DNA of 64,000 nt. Origin: Paenibacillus glycanilyticus (GTDB lineage Bacteria; Bacillota; Bacilli; Paenibacillales; Paenibacillaceae). A program made the position numbers and the translations under genes. A model generated the notes under the pieces. It was not told where the DNA came from. It ran no database searches and was given only the letters and a program-made list of their open reading frames with translations. Positions 9,010 to 17,922 of this stretch are shown piece by piece. The DNA is taken from the NCBI RefSeq assembly GCF_023715145.1, contig NZ_JAMBNP010000002.1, positions 310,001-374,000 on the forward strand, in the 5' to 3' direction. Numbering within the stretch: the first letter of the stretch is position 1; each line of letters opens with the position of its first letter.

Positions 9010-10122
9010 ATGGGCAGGCAAGCGATAACGGAAACAAACGGATTTGCTTTTTTAATTACTCTTGCAACCGCCTTAGGCGGAGGAATCATCTTTCATCTGT
9101 TGAATACACCGATTCCATGGCTGCTTGGGCCAATGATTGCGGTGTTGATTGGTACGAACGTATGGAAAGGCAAATACAGATGGCCAGGTCAAATCCGCAA
9201 TACCGGCATGATTATTGTCGGCTATACGATTGGACTGTCCATGACGGGGTCCGCCCTCAGAGAAATGGGGGAGCAGCTTCCGACGATGTGCCTGATGACG
9301 GTTATCCTGCTGCTCTTATGCGGAGGGATTGCTTATGCGGTTTCCAAGCTGTCCGATACGGATTTCAAGACGGCTTTATTGGGCAGCATTCCGGGGGGCT
9401 TATCGCAAGTGCTGGCGCTGGCAGAGGAAACCAAGGGCGTTAATCTGACGGTTGTAACGGTTACGCAGGTGGTCCGGCTGATGATCATTGTCATTGGCAT
9501 TCCGTTACTCGTCTTTAGCCCGGTCTTTGGACAGGTGCATGATGCTGCGGCAGCAGCCGTAGCCGTAACGGCCAAGCATAATGATTGGGCAGGCTTATTC
9601 CCGAATATCCTTGTATTCGCTCCAGTATGCGCCTTATGCGCGATAGCCGGCAACCGGATCAACTTCCCGACGGCGTTCCTGCTTGGCCCCGCGCTTGCGA
9701 CGGCTATTCTGCAAGGAATCGGGCTGCATGGTCCATCGCTTCCAGCGGGATTAATCAGCGCGGCGCAGCTGATGATTGGCACCTACGTTGGCCTGCTGCT
9801 TAAGCCGGGCAAGCTTCAGCGGAAAGCTAGAACCTTTGCTTTTGCCATAGGTAGCGGTCTGGTGCTTATGTTATGCGCATGGGGACTTTGCGAGCTAATG
9901 ACGCTCTTGCACCCGGTGTCCAGGCCTACCGCTTTGCTTAGTCTTGCTCCGGGAGGAATGGATCAGATGGGCATACTGGCGCATGAGATTAATGCCGATC
10001 TGTCAATGGTATCGGGTTATCAATTATTCCGGACCTTCTTTATCTTCTTTGCGGTACCGCCGCTGCTGCGTCTCCTATTCCGAATAAGTCCGAAAGGCTC
10101 GCGTGCCGAGCAGCCGCATTAA
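9010..10122 (+). CDS. AbrB-family integral membrane protein (putative transporter)
   Basis: A 370-residue, strongly hydrophobic protein with about ten membrane segments and the duplicated AbrB-family motif: 'PIPWLLGPMIAVLIG' in the first half and 'NFPTAFLLGPALATAILQ' in the second. 'GSIPGGLSQV' and 'LSLAPGGMDQMG' are the matching Pro-Gly loops of the repeats. The family was first annotated near ammonia monooxygenase genes and its substrate is not established. The start at ATG 9010 is preferred over the GTG at 8983 because AAGGAAGG lies about 9 bp before the ATG. The gene is followed closely by an SDR-type gene. Confidence 0.82.
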   Translation: MGRQAITETNGFAFLITLATALGGGIIFHLLNTPIPWLLGPMIAVLIGTNVWKGKYRWPGQIRNTGMIIVGYTIGLSMTGSALREMGEQLPTMCLMTVILLLLCGGIAYAVSKLSDTDFKTALLGSIPGGLSQVLALAEETKGVNLTVVTVTQVVRLMIIVIGIPLLVFSPVFGQVHDAAAAAVAVTAKHNDWAGLFPNILVFAPVCALCAIAGNRINFPTAFLLGPALATAILQGIGLHGPSLPAGLISAAQLMIGTYVGLLLKPGKLQRKARTFAFAIGSGLVLMLCAWGLCELMTLLHPVSRPTALLSLAPGGMDQMGILAHEINADLSMVSGYQLFRTFFIFFAVPPLLRLLFRISPKGSRAEQPH

Positions 10123-10145
10123 TCCTGTAAACGGGAGGAATCGTT

Positions 10146-10997
10146 ATGAAAATATTTGTTGCCGGCGCTGCCGGCGTTGTTGGCCGATTGCTGCTGCCCA
10201 AGCTGGCAGAAGCCGGTCATGAGGTGATGGGTATGACGAGAAGCCTATCGAAGATTGCCCAAGTGAAGCAGTCGGGAGCAAAAGCAGCGGTTGCCGATGT
10301 TTTTGACCGGGACAGGCTCTTTGAGCTGCTTGCAGACTATCGCCCTGATGTTGTTATTCATCAGCTGACTGCTCTGAGCGAATGGAGTCTAGCGGATAAT
10401 GCGAGGATTCGGATCGAGGGCACCCGCAATCTGGTTGATGCGGCTATGGCAGCAGGCGTACCGCGGATGATCGTGCAAAGCATCTCCTGGGCTTATGAAC
10501 CCGGAGAAGAGATTGCAACGGAAGCCGATCGTTTGGATGAAGAGGCACCGTTGCCGAGAAAAATCTCGGTAGACGGCGTTATTGCGATGGAGCGGGCAGC
10601 CGCGGAAATGCCCCATGCCGTTATTTTGCGGTATGGCGCTTTGTATGGTCCGGGCACGTTCTATGAATATAACAACGGCATGTTTGCTAATCAGGTCAAA
10701 GCGGGAAAGGTGCCGGCAACGGATGGCAGAACCTCGTTCCTGCATGTGGAGGATGCCGCGTTGGCTGCTCTACATGCCCTTGATTGGCCGGCTGGCTCCG
10801 TCAATATCGTGGATGACGAGCCGGCGGCCGGCAAGATCTGGCTGCCGTTATACGCGAGTGCTCTTGGTGCGCCGGAGCCAGCCATTCAAGGCGCCATGAA
10901 CCGCGGCGAGCGGGGAGCCTCTAACGAGAAGGCCAGACGGCAATACGGCTGGAAGCCCCAATACCCGACCTGGCGGGAAGGATTGCTCTGTAATTAG
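10146..10997 (+). CDS. NAD(P)-dependent epimerase/dehydratase (atypical extended SDR)
   Basis: The 283-residue protein begins with a Rossmann motif GAAGVVG (residues 7-13) and follows the extended-SDR layout to a C-terminal 'YGWKPQYPTWREGL'. The usual YxxxK catalytic pair is not evident at its expected place after 'SWAYEPGEE', so catalysis may be altered. GGGAGG lies just before the ATG. It starts 23 bp after the AbrB gene and is probably co-transcribed with it. The substrate is unknown. Confidence 0.8.
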   Translation: MKIFVAGAAGVVGRLLLPKLAEAGHEVMGMTRSLSKIAQVKQSGAKAAVADVFDRDRLFELLADYRPDVVIHQLTALSEWSLADNARIRIEGTRNLVDAAMAAGVPRMIVQSISWAYEPGEEIATEADRLDEEAPLPRKISVDGVIAMERAAAEMPHAVILRYGALYGPGTFYEYNNGMFANQVKAGKVPATDGRTSFLHVEDAALAALHALDWPAGSVNIVDDEPAAGKIWLPLYASALGAPEPAIQGAMNRGERGASNEKARRQYGWKPQYPTWREGLLCN

Positions 10998-11128
10998 AAT
11001 ACATTTCTATCATATATGCAGGTTTTTTTGTGAGATTAGCCTTTTTCAAGGCAAGCATGACAAGCGCATACGCCATGCGGCTCTTGTCCCACACACATTA
11101 ACGGGACAACAACCTTGGAGGTGCTTGT

Positions 11129-11658
11129 TTGAAATCCGCAGTCCGGAAATCCAGAAAGCATAGGCATGGCAAGCGTAAGGTCCGGCCGGACAGCAAGGGC
11201 CGCAGGGAATTCAAGGACCGGCGGGTCCACAAGGGGAGCAAGGCATTCCGGGAGCGTTCTCGCCTGCTTACGCCAACGTGTATGACAACGCAGCGCAAAC
11301 GTTAATCGACAATCAGGCTGTTCGGTTTAACCAATTTGATCAGCCGACATCGATTATGGCCGGTGGAATCCTGGCAACGGCAACATCGTTGACGGTTCCA
11401 ACTGCCGGTGATTACACTGCGGATTGGAGTGTGTCCTTCCTGCCGCCTCCAACCCATTGCGCGTTCGGGATATTTATTAACGGCGTGCTGAATCCCGCAC
11501 CAACCTCCGGGCTGGCCGTGACCGATGGCCAGCAGGTCAATGATGTAGGAGCTACGGCGATTTTGCGTTTAGCGGCTAATGATGTGGTGGAGTTGCGTGC
11601 TCTTATACCGGCAGCTACCAGCGCACCGGCTATCATCAATATAAGCGGTGTCATCTAG
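11129..11658 (+). pseudogene. BclA-like collagen-repeat spore surface protein, broken by a single-base frameshift
   Basis: A TTG at 11129 behind GGAGGTG starts a basic leader (MKSAVRKSRKHRHGKRK). At 11179 the frame must slip by -1 to continue into nine Gly-X-Y triplets (11179-11259, starting GPA-GQQ-GPQ-GIQ) and a C-terminal domain of the BclA/C1q type up to TAG at 11656. One extra G in GTAAGGTCC would make one continuous ~176-residue protein. Proteins of this form are trimeric exosporium or spore-surface glycoproteins. This is either a real inactivating deletion or a sequencing error. A strong terminator follows about 90 bp later. Confidence 0.78.
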
Positions 11659-11744
11659 TATCCGCCGTTTGGCGGGGTAGCCGACCAGCCAATTGCCAGC
11701 GCATCGCTTCGAATCATCAAATTAACGGCATAATTAAGCACGCC

Positions 11745-11779
11745 AAAGCACCGGAATGGACCTTCATTCCGGTGCTTTT
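11745..11779. terminator. Strong terminator after the collagen-like gene
   Basis: A 14-bp perfect stem (AAAGCACCGGAATG with CATTCCGGTGCTTT) with a 6-nt loop and a T run. Confidence 0.85.
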
Positions 11780-11868
11780 CGTTTGATGGATCCGACCCAG
11801 CCAATGCCGCTTTAAAAATTCCGGTGGAGTTGACGCGGAGCTCAGCCATATGCTATCGTTGACTACGT

Positions 11869-11897
11869 TACTTATTTAGTAAATTAGTAAATAAGTA
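11869..11897. promoter_or_regulatory. Perfect 10-bp inverted repeat over the start region of the next gene
   Basis: TACTTATTTA (11869-11878) and TAAATAAGTA (11888-11897) flank a 9-bp AT-rich spacer just before the GIY-YIG-like gene. TTGACT at 11859-11864 could be a -35 box. It looks like an operator or promoter-overlapping dyad. No regulator can be assigned. Confidence 0.4.
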
Positions 11898-11917
11898 TGA
11901 AGGGGATGAAGACAAAA

Positions 11918-12304
11918 GTGGAAAAGCAGCGCAAGAGAGAGCTTGGGACAGCCTACGCACAGTCCTTCCGCAGAATGGGCATTTATCAGATCAAGAATGT
12001 GGAGAACGGCAAGATATTGGTGCTTGGCACGATGGATTTGGAGGGCGCGAAGAATCGGCTGGCCTTTATGCAGCAGACGAATATGAATACCGTGTTTGAA
12101 TTACAGCAGGATTGGAACAAATACGGGGGAAGCAGCTTCGCGTATGAAGAACTGGATACAATCAAGCCCCGCGAGGAGCATCTGAATGACCGTTCCGAGC
12201 TGAAAAAATATCAGGCGGAAGTAGATGCGCTTCTTGAGCTATGGCTCGAGAAGCTGCAGCCTTATGATGAGGCAGGCTATAACCGCCGGCCGCGTGCGAA
12301 TTAA
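11918..12304 (+). CDS. GIY-YIG-like small protein
   Basis: A ~128-residue protein contains 'GIYQIKNVENGKILVLGTMDLEGAKNRLAFM' followed by 'DWNKYGGSSFAYEELD', the arrangement seen in short Firmicute proteins annotated as GIY-YIG nucleases. Only the first part of a GIY-YIG core is clear and I see no full catalytic set, so nuclease activity is doubtful. GTG 11918 is preferred because AAGGGG lies about 12 bp upstream. The in-frame ATGs at 11897 and 11906 have no properly spaced site. A basic N-terminal helix (KQRKRELG) precedes the domain. Confidence 0.6.
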   Translation: MEKQRKRELGTAYAQSFRRMGIYQIKNVENGKILVLGTMDLEGAKNRLAFMQQTNMNTVFELQQDWNKYGGSSFAYEELDTIKPREEHLNDRSELKKYQAEVDALLELWLEKLQPYDEAGYNRRPRAN

Positions 12305-12308
12305 ACGG

Positions 12309-12342
12309 CAACCCGCTGCTTCCTGACGGAGGCTGCGGGTTG
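12309..12342 (+). terminator. Terminator after the GIY-YIG-like gene
   Basis: CAACCCGC/GCGGGTTG stem with an inner GC-rich arm and a TTGTTG tail, starting 5 bp after the stop. Confidence 0.65.
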
Positions 12343-12437
12343 TTGTTGCATCACAGGGAGATTGACTCCATTCTCCCGTTAACCTACAATCGGTTTCAAG
12401 AACTTTTGCAGGCACTATGGAATGGGGGAGCGGACCG

Positions 12438-13043
12438 ATGCCGTCATATACGGATCAGCTGTTTGAAGAGGTGGATTTCAGCGGGGAAGATCTCAGGGAA
12501 GCCGAGCTGATCCGCTGTACGTTTATAAAATGCAGGTTTAGTCATACGCGCTTGGAGGAGGCTGCCACAACAGGCTGCAGATTCGAGGAATGCGACTTTC
12601 ACGGCGCATCGCTGAATGCGTCCGTTCATACCGAGACGGCTTTTACGAACTGCCGTTTTGAATCGGCCAATCTGTTCGTAGCCAAGTTCGCGCAATGTAA
12701 AATGACCGGATCCGATTTCGCCGGCTCTGAGCTGAACGGGATCACGATTGTTAAAGGGGATTGGTCGTATACCAATCTCAGACACGCGAAGCTGGATAAG
12801 CAGAACTTGAGAGATGTCCGATTCGTAGAGGCAGATCTGATGGGGGCATCGCTTGAAAAATCGGACCTTCGGAAATGCGATTTGTCGCGGGCGAATTTGT
12901 CTCAAACGAATCTAAGCGGAGCTGACTTGCGCGGGGCCGAGCTGGAAGGCGTGCCTTGGATGACCGTGAATGTGAAGGGTGCGCGAATGGATACGGCCCA
13001 AGCGATAAGCCTGCTCCGGTCACTCGGGGCGAAGGTAGAGTGA
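12438..13043 (+). CDS. Pentapeptide-repeat protein
   Basis: About 201 residues made almost wholly of A(D/N)LXX-type repeats, for example 'DFSGEDLREAELIRCTF', 'DLMGASLEKSDLRKCDLSRANLSQTNLSGADLRGAELEG'. Such proteins form a right-handed quadrilateral beta-helix. Some mimic DNA and protect gyrase, but most have no known role. ATG 12438 is preferred over ATG 12417 because GGGGGAG lies 8 bp before it. It is followed by a separate TolB-like gene. Confidence 0.88.
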   Translation: MPSYTDQLFEEVDFSGEDLREAELIRCTFIKCRFSHTRLEEAATTGCRFEECDFHGASLNASVHTETAFTNCRFESANLFVAKFAQCKMTGSDFAGSELNGITIVKGDWSYTNLRHAKLDKQNLRDVRFVEADLMGASLEKSDLRKCDLSRANLSQTNLSGADLRGAELEGVPWMTVNVKGARMDTAQAISLLRSLGAKVE

Positions 13044-13111
13044 AAGACGGTCTGAAATCTGTTACGATAGTGGTATTCTTCTAATTCATCCTACATAAGG
13101 AGAGGGCTAAA

Positions 13112-13969
13112 ATGTCAGAAGCCGCACGTGTTACAAGCTTTCTGGAGACGGTTGACGTCGAGTCCGGCGAGCGCCGCGTTCTTGCGCAGTTTGATTATTT
13201 GATCGAGGCGCCGAACTGGACAAGCGATGGCAAGACCCTTATTTATAACAGCAAGGGCCGGATTTACAGCTACGATATCGCAGCAGGCACCAGCAAAGAA
13301 ATTCCTTCCTCCTTTGCCGTACAATGCAATAACGATCATGTCTTATCGCCGGACAATACCCGCCTTGCTGTCAGCCATCATACGAAAGAAGACGGCCAAT
13401 CGCGTATTTATATATTCCCGCTGGAAGGCGGAGATCCCGTCCTCGTTACTCCGATGGGGCCAAGCTACCTTCACGGCTGGTCGCCGGATGGCAGCACGCT
13501 TGCTTATTGCGCGGAGAGAAATGGGCAATACGACATCTATGCGATTCCGGCTAATGGCGGAGAGGAGACCCAGCTGACGAATACGCCGGGGCTTGACGAC
13601 GGTCCCGAATATTCGCCTGACGGGGAATATATTTGGTTCAACTCCGTGCGGACCGGCCTAATGCAGGTGTGGCGCATGAAGACGGATGGCAGCGAGCAGA
13701 CGCAGATCACGTTTGACGAGAGCAACAGCTGGTTCCCTCATGTATCGCCGGACGGCAAGCAGGTTGCCTATATTACTTACCGGAAGGGCGATGTTGCTCC
13801 GGGCGATCATCCCCCTAACAAGCAAGTAGAGCTTCGGCTTATGTCAAGCAAGGGCGGCGAGTATCGGACGCTAGTCCAGCTGTTTGGCGGACAAGGAACG
13901 ATTAACGTTAATTCCTGGTCCCCTGACAGCAGGCAGCTTGCTTTTGTAAGCTATCAATTGCACTCGTAA
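13112..13969 (+). CDS. TolB-like beta-propeller protein
   Basis: The 285-residue protein carries repeated PD40/TolB blades: '[22 protein letters not shown]', '[25 protein letters not shown]', '[25 protein letters not shown]', '[15 protein letters not shown]' and '[14 protein letters not shown]'. It has no signal peptide and so is probably cytoplasmic, unlike Gram-negative TolB. AAGGAGAGGG precedes the ATG. It is monocistronic, ending at a bidirectional terminator. The role is probably a protein or ligand scaffold, but this is unknown. Confidence 0.85.
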   Translation: MSEAARVTSFLETVDVESGERRVLAQFDYLIEAPNWTSDGKTLIYNSKGRIYSYDIAAGTSKEIPSSFAVQCNNDHVLSPDNTRLAVSHHTKEDGQSRIYIFPLEGGDPVLVTPMGPSYLHGWSPDGSTLAYCAERNGQYDIYAIPANGGEETQLTNTPGLDDGPEYSPDGEYIWFNSVRTGLMQVWRMKTDGSEQTQITFDESNSWFPHVSPDGKQVAYITYRKGDVAPGDHPPNKQVELRLMSSKGGEYRTLVQLFGGQGTINVNSWSPDSRQLAFVSYQLHS

Positions 13970-13976
13970 TTTTTAA

Positions 13977-14032
13977 GAAAAAGCCGCTCTATCGTCCACT
14001 CCTTACGGGTGGAACGGAAGAGCGGCTTTTTC
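13977..14032. terminator. Bidirectional terminator between TolB-like and LysR genes
   Basis: A 14-bp perfect stem (GAAAAAGCCGCTCT with AGAGCGGCTTTTTC) with an inner TCCAC/GTGGA stem serves the convergent genes on both sides. Confidence 0.88.
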
Positions 14033-14043
14033 TTGCGCGCGGC

Positions 14044-14931
14044 TTACGTGCAGGCATGCTTCATATGCTGGATAAAGGTTCGAACCTGGTAGGCAATCAA
14101 CTCATCCTTCCGGTAGGCCAGACAAATATGGCGCTGCTGCACCTTCCCCGGCAATTCGCGCAGAACAAGCTCCTTGGCTTCCACTTCTCTCTTTACGCTC
14201 CGCCATGGCAGAATGCCAATGCCAATCCCATGCTTGACCGATTCCTTAATCGTCTCGATAGCGCCAAGCTCCATGCCCACTGTCCAATCCAATCCGTTAT
14301 CTCTTGCCCACAGATCCGACAATTCCCTCGAGGTTGAGCCATGCTCATGGAGGAGGAACGACTGACCACGCAGATCATCAACCGTAATGTTTTCTTGGTG
14401 GGCGAGAGGGTGGCTGTAGGGCAGCACCAGTTTCAGATCATCATCGGCCAGCGGGATAATTTCCACGTCATCCATCGGGCGGACGATTAAGGAAACAACG
14501 GCAACATCAATATCGAATTCTCTTAACAGCTTCATTACGGTTCCGGCTTGCTTCACCGTAAGCTGCGGAATCACTTTATCATAGCTGGCCTGGAAGGCAG
14601 CCAGGTACGGCGGCAGGAAATAAGTAGCGGGCGTATAGCTTGCGCCGATTTTTAATTGTCCGCGGCCTTGCTCTCTATGCTCCTTCATTAACTGGCCGGC
14701 TTCATCCAGTAACGCGCATATCCGTTTGGCGTAAGGTAGCAGAGACTGTCCCGCATCGGTTAGCCTGAGCTGCCGGGGATGCTTATAGAACAGCTCTACG
14801 CCGATGGCCTCCTCGAGTTTTTTCAGGTGAAAGCTGACGGTGGGCTGTTTGAGCTGAAGCTCGGCTGCGACCTCTGTTAAGGTAGACAAGCGGGCTGCAT
14901 GGGCAAATACGCGAAGCTGTTGAATGTTCAT
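14044..14931 (-). CDS. LysR-family transcriptional regulator
   Basis: A 295-residue LysR protein with an N-terminal helix-turn-helix ('STLTEVAAELQLKQPTVSFHLKKLEEAIGVELFYKHPRQLRLTDAG') and a periplasmic-binding-like effector domain from about 90. It is divergent from the three-gene ABC importer at 15098, separated by 166 bp holding a dyad. That is the classic arrangement for a LysR regulator acting on its neighbour. The co-inducer is unknown. Confidence 0.9.
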   Translation of the reverse strand: MNIQQLRVFAHAARLSTLTEVAAELQLKQPTVSFHLKKLEEAIGVELFYKHPRQLRLTDAGQSLLPYAKRICALLDEAGQLMKEHREQGRGQLKIGASYTPATYFLPPYLAAFQASYDKVIPQLTVKQAGTVMKLLREFDIDVAVVSLIVRPMDDVEIIPLADDDLKLVLPYSHPLAHQENITVDDLRGQSFLLHEHGSTSRELSDLWARDNGLDWTVGMELGAIETIKESVKHGIGIGILPWRSVKREVEAKELVLRELPGKVQQRHICLAYRKDELIAYQVRTFIQHMKHACT

Positions 14932-14982
14932 CTGGGCTCATCTCCTTATCTCTCTTGCCATACTATAGATAATTTCGATGAA

Positions 14983-15000
14983 CCTATCAATAAGGATAGA
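14983..15000. promoter_or_regulatory. Candidate LysR operator
   Basis: CTATC-N6-GATAG (14984-14999) sits between the divergent LysR gene and the ABC operon and fits the T-N11-A dyad form bound by LysR proteins. A half-site-like CTATAG lies upstream at about 14963. Confidence 0.45.
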
Positions 15001-15097
15001 TGTTATTTAATGTAATCTTATCATTCGCTTAATCTTCCATTTACAAATTCTCGTTAATCTGAGATAGAAAGAAGAAGATATTGGAGGGGTAAGAGAA

Positions 15098-16231
15098 ATG
15101 GCAAACGGGTATAAAATGAAGGGTCTTATGCTTGTCAGCGTATTGATGGCAACAGCGGCACTGTCGGCATGCGGAAGTAACGGCAATAACGAAGCAAATA
15201 CTGCAGCAACAAACGGCACTAATGCGGCAGCAACGACAGAAGCAAGCACGGAGCCAACGAAGGAAGCCGCTGCGGAAAGCCCTGCGGCAGACGCCAGCAA
15301 AGATGAGCCGCTTGTTGTGTATCTGAATGACTTCGACGATATCGTGAAGCCGATGTTCGAGGAGAAGACGGGCTACAAGCTGGAGATTGTCTCCGGCAAC
15401 GGCGCAGAGATCGCCTCCCGTATCGAAGCGGAGAAAGGCAATCCGCATTGGGACGTTGTATGGATGGATTCGATGCCAACCATTGACCAAATGGGCAAGA
15501 ACGGACAGCTTCTCGACAGCTGGGCGCCAAGCAATCTCGGCGGACTGACAGATTTCGCGAAAGGCCTTGTACCCGCCAATAATACTTACTTCCCTACGGG
15601 TGAGCACGCTGCATCCGTTATCGTCTATAACACGAAAGCATTCGACGCAAACAGCGCCCCAAAAACTTGGGATGACCTGCTTGACGCCAAATTCAAAGGC
15701 GCAATCGGCATGGCCGATCCGGCTGTTGCAGCACCGGCTTATCCGTTCGTAGCCTGGTTCTTCCAATCGGAAGGCATGGACCAAGGCAAAAGCTACTTCG
15801 ATGCGCTGCTTAAGAACGGCGTGCATGTCTATCCGAAGAACCCTAACGTAGCGAAAGCTTTGACAGACGGCGAGATCAAGGCTGCAGCTCTTCAAGAAAG
15901 CAATGCTTATACGCTTAAAAATGCTGGCGAGCCAGTAGATATTATTTGGCCGGCTGAAGGCGCTCCGGCTTCGGTACGCGTAGCGGCGATCCAAAAGGAA
16001 TCCAAGCACCAGGAAGCGGCAAAAGCATTCGTAGAATTCCTGCTTGATCCGGCAACCCAGCAGGCACTGATTGATAAAGGCGACGAAAGCTACTTCGAGC
16101 CATCGGTAAAAGGCGTTAACGCGAAGGCTGACCGCGCGGCGGATGCGAAGCTGGTTGTCGCAGAAGCGGGCTGGGCAGGCGAGCATGAGGGCGAAATTAA
16201 ACAATGGTTCGCGGATAAAGCGGTGAAATAA
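15098..16231 (+). CDS. ABC transporter substrate-binding lipoprotein (Fbp/phosphonate-type)
   Basis: A 377-residue lipoprotein with signal sequence and lipobox LSAC, lipidated Cys25, then a Thr/Ala/Glu-rich linker to about 70. The binding domain ('LVVYLNDFDDIVKPMFEEKTGYKLEIVSGNGAEIASRI') belongs to the ferric iron/aminoethylphosphonate/thiamine-type group. The adjacent tyrosine pair that coordinates iron in FbpA is not seen, so the ligand may not be iron. It is the first gene of a three-gene operon with overlapping stops and starts and a divergent LysR regulator. Confidence 0.85.
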   Translation: MANGYKMKGLMLVSVLMATAALSACGSNGNNEANTAATNGTNAAATTEASTEPTKEAAAESPAADASKDEPLVVYLNDFDDIVKPMFEEKTGYKLEIVSGNGAEIASRIEAEKGNPHWDVVWMDSMPTIDQMGKNGQLLDSWAPSNLGGLTDFAKGLVPANNTYFPTGEHAASVIVYNTKAFDANSAPKTWDDLLDAKFKGAIGMADPAVAAPAYPFVAWFFQSEGMDQGKSYFDALLKNGVHVYPKNPNVAKALTDGEIKAAALQESNAYTLKNAGEPVDIIWPAEGAPASVRVAAIQKESKHQEAAKAFVEFLLDPATQQALIDKGDESYFEPSVKGVNAKADRAADAKLVVAEAGWAGEHEGEIKQWFADKAVK

Positions 16232-17922
16232 TGCTGCGAATCGGGACGCAAGGAAACCGGACTGGCTGGCTCGTGCTGGCCGTCCTGTTTCTTCTTATAC
16301 TTCTGCCGCTTGTTGCCGTCGTTATCCAAGTACTCCTGCCGGGAGTATTTTTTGGTCATTTTGAGCTGGGTAATTTATCGCTGCTGCTGGACGTATTCCG
16401 ACGGCCGCTCTGGTATGTCTCGCTGAAAAACTCCGTTATCCTGGGCATTGGAACAACGGTGCTGGCGACGATTGTTGGTACGGCAATCGCGATGGCCAGG
16501 TCCAATTGGGCGTTCCGCGGCGCTAAGCTGCTTGACTTCGCCGTTTGGATTCTGATTATTACCCCATCCTTCATCTTGGCGCAGGGCTGGGTTATGTTTG
16601 CCTCCGCTGACGGTCTAGCCGCGCAATGGCTCGGATGGCATGGCCTGCATTCTTTTATTTTCCAACCGGTCGGGCTTATTGTGGTTATGACGCTCAGCAA
16701 GTTCCCGCTGGCTTACTTAACGGTCTATTCGGCGCTCGAGTGGAAGGTTGACCGGCTGAGCGAAGCTGCGCGTTTGTCCGGCGGCTCTAGCTGGACGGTG
16801 TGGCGGACGATTCAGGCACCGCTCTTGCTGCCGGCTATTTGCTCGGGAGCCATGCTGGTCTTTATGGATACGGTAGGCGACTTTGGGCTTCCGGCGTCCA
16901 TCGCGACGATCTTCCGATTCCCGACTCTGCCCTATTCGATTTATTCAGCTCTGTATACATCGCCGATCCGGTTCGATATGGCCGGGGCGTTATCCTTTTA
17001 TCTGGTGCTGCTCATTGCTCTGGCAATGAGTGTCCAGCTGTACGCCATGCGCAAGTCACGGTACGATTTCTTGTCCTCGCGGGCAACCCGTTCAGAACCA
17101 AAGAAGCCGCGCAAGAACGGCATTTATCTTGTGTTCGGCAATATTGTGTTTCTAGCCGTTGTAATCGGAATTCCATTTGGCTCTAATCTGCTTATGTCTA
17201 TTTCGGGCAGCTCATCCGGCAAGGGGCGTGAGCTGACGTTCGAACATTATAAAGCTTTGTTTGCCGGTAATAACGATATGCTGCTTAAAGGGCTGACCCA
17301 TTCGCTGGAGATTGCTGCCGTAGCCGCTGTTATCGGACTGTTGGTAGGCTTCCTTGTCGCTTATGTCCTCACTTATTCGGAGTTCAAGCTGCGCAAGACA
17401 ATCGATGTCATCTCGCTTGTCTCGCTGGCCGTGCCGGGAATCGTGCTTGGGATCGGCTACATCTTCATCTGGAACCAAGCTTGGCTTGAGAAAATCGGGC
17501 TGCTGCTCTACGGAACGCCTTGGATTCTGATTCTGGCAAGCGTAGCCGGGGTTATTCCCGTTATTACCAGAGTGGTCGTCGGCGCAATGGCGAAGGTGCC
17601 AAGACAGCTGCTCTCCGCGGCACAGATGCAGGGCGCATCCTTCAGCCACCGAGTTACGACGATTCTGATGCCATTGATTAAAGGGGCATTGCTGTATGCG
17701 GGACTAGCAGCGTTTGGAGCCAGCGTATTTGATCTGGCGATCTCGTCCATCTTGTATCCGCCTAATTTCATGACTCTTCCGGTTGTTATTAATAAAGCCT
17801 TTGAAGATCTGCAATTCGGATACGCGGCTGCTGCCACGTTGACCGGCGGAGGACTCGTTATCCTCATCATTGCGGTTATGGAGCTGCTTATTAAACCTTC
17901 AAGAAAGCGGGTAAAATCATGA
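16231..17922 (+). CDS. ABC transporter permease with two fused membrane domains (FbpB-type)
   Basis: A 563-residue protein with about twelve membrane helices in two repeated halves. Each half has an EAA-type loop: 'LSEAARLSGGSSWTVWRTIQAPLLLPAI' and 'LLSAAQMQGASFSHRVTTILMPLI'. Fused permeases are typical of iron(III) and phosphonate importers. The ATG overlaps the stop of the binding-protein gene by one base (TAATG), so translation is coupled. Confidence 0.9.
   Translation: MLRIGTQGNRTGWLVLAVLFLLILLPLVAVVIQVLLPGVFFGHFELGNLSLLLDVFRRPLWYVSLKNSVILGIGTTVLATIVGTAIAMARSNWAFRGAKLLDFAVWILIITPSFILAQGWVMFASADGLAAQWLGWHGLHSFIFQPVGLIVVMTLSKFPLAYLTVYSALEWKVDRLSEAARLSGGSSWTVWRTIQAPLLLPAICSGAMLVFMDTVGDFGLPASIATIFRFPTLPYSIYSALYTSPIRFDMAGALSFYLVLLIALAMSVQLYAMRKSRYDFLSSRATRSEPKKPRKNGIYLVFGNIVFLAVVIGIPFGSNLLMSISGSSSGKGRELTFEHYKALFAGNNDMLLKGLTHSLEIAAVAAVIGLLVGFLVAYVLTYSEFKLRKTIDVISLVSLAVPGIVLGIGYIFIWNQAWLEKIGLLLYGTPWILILASVAGVIPVITRVVVGAMAKVPRQLLSAAQMQGASFSHRVTTILMPLIKGALLYAGLAAFGASVFDLAISSILYPPNFMTLPVVINKAFEDLQFGYAAAATLTGGGLVILIIAVMELLIKPSRKRVKS

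Noticed and set aside
11129-11658. Programmed -1 frameshift in the collagen-like gene
   Set aside because: There is no X-XXY-YYZ slippery heptamer at the junction. A missing G explains it more simply.
15041-16204. A 387-codon open frame on the minus strand opposite the ABC binding-protein gene
   Set aside because: It mirrors a lipoprotein gene with clear signal peptide, operon overlap and family motifs. The reverse frame has no ribosome site or family and its open length is a codon-usage artefact.
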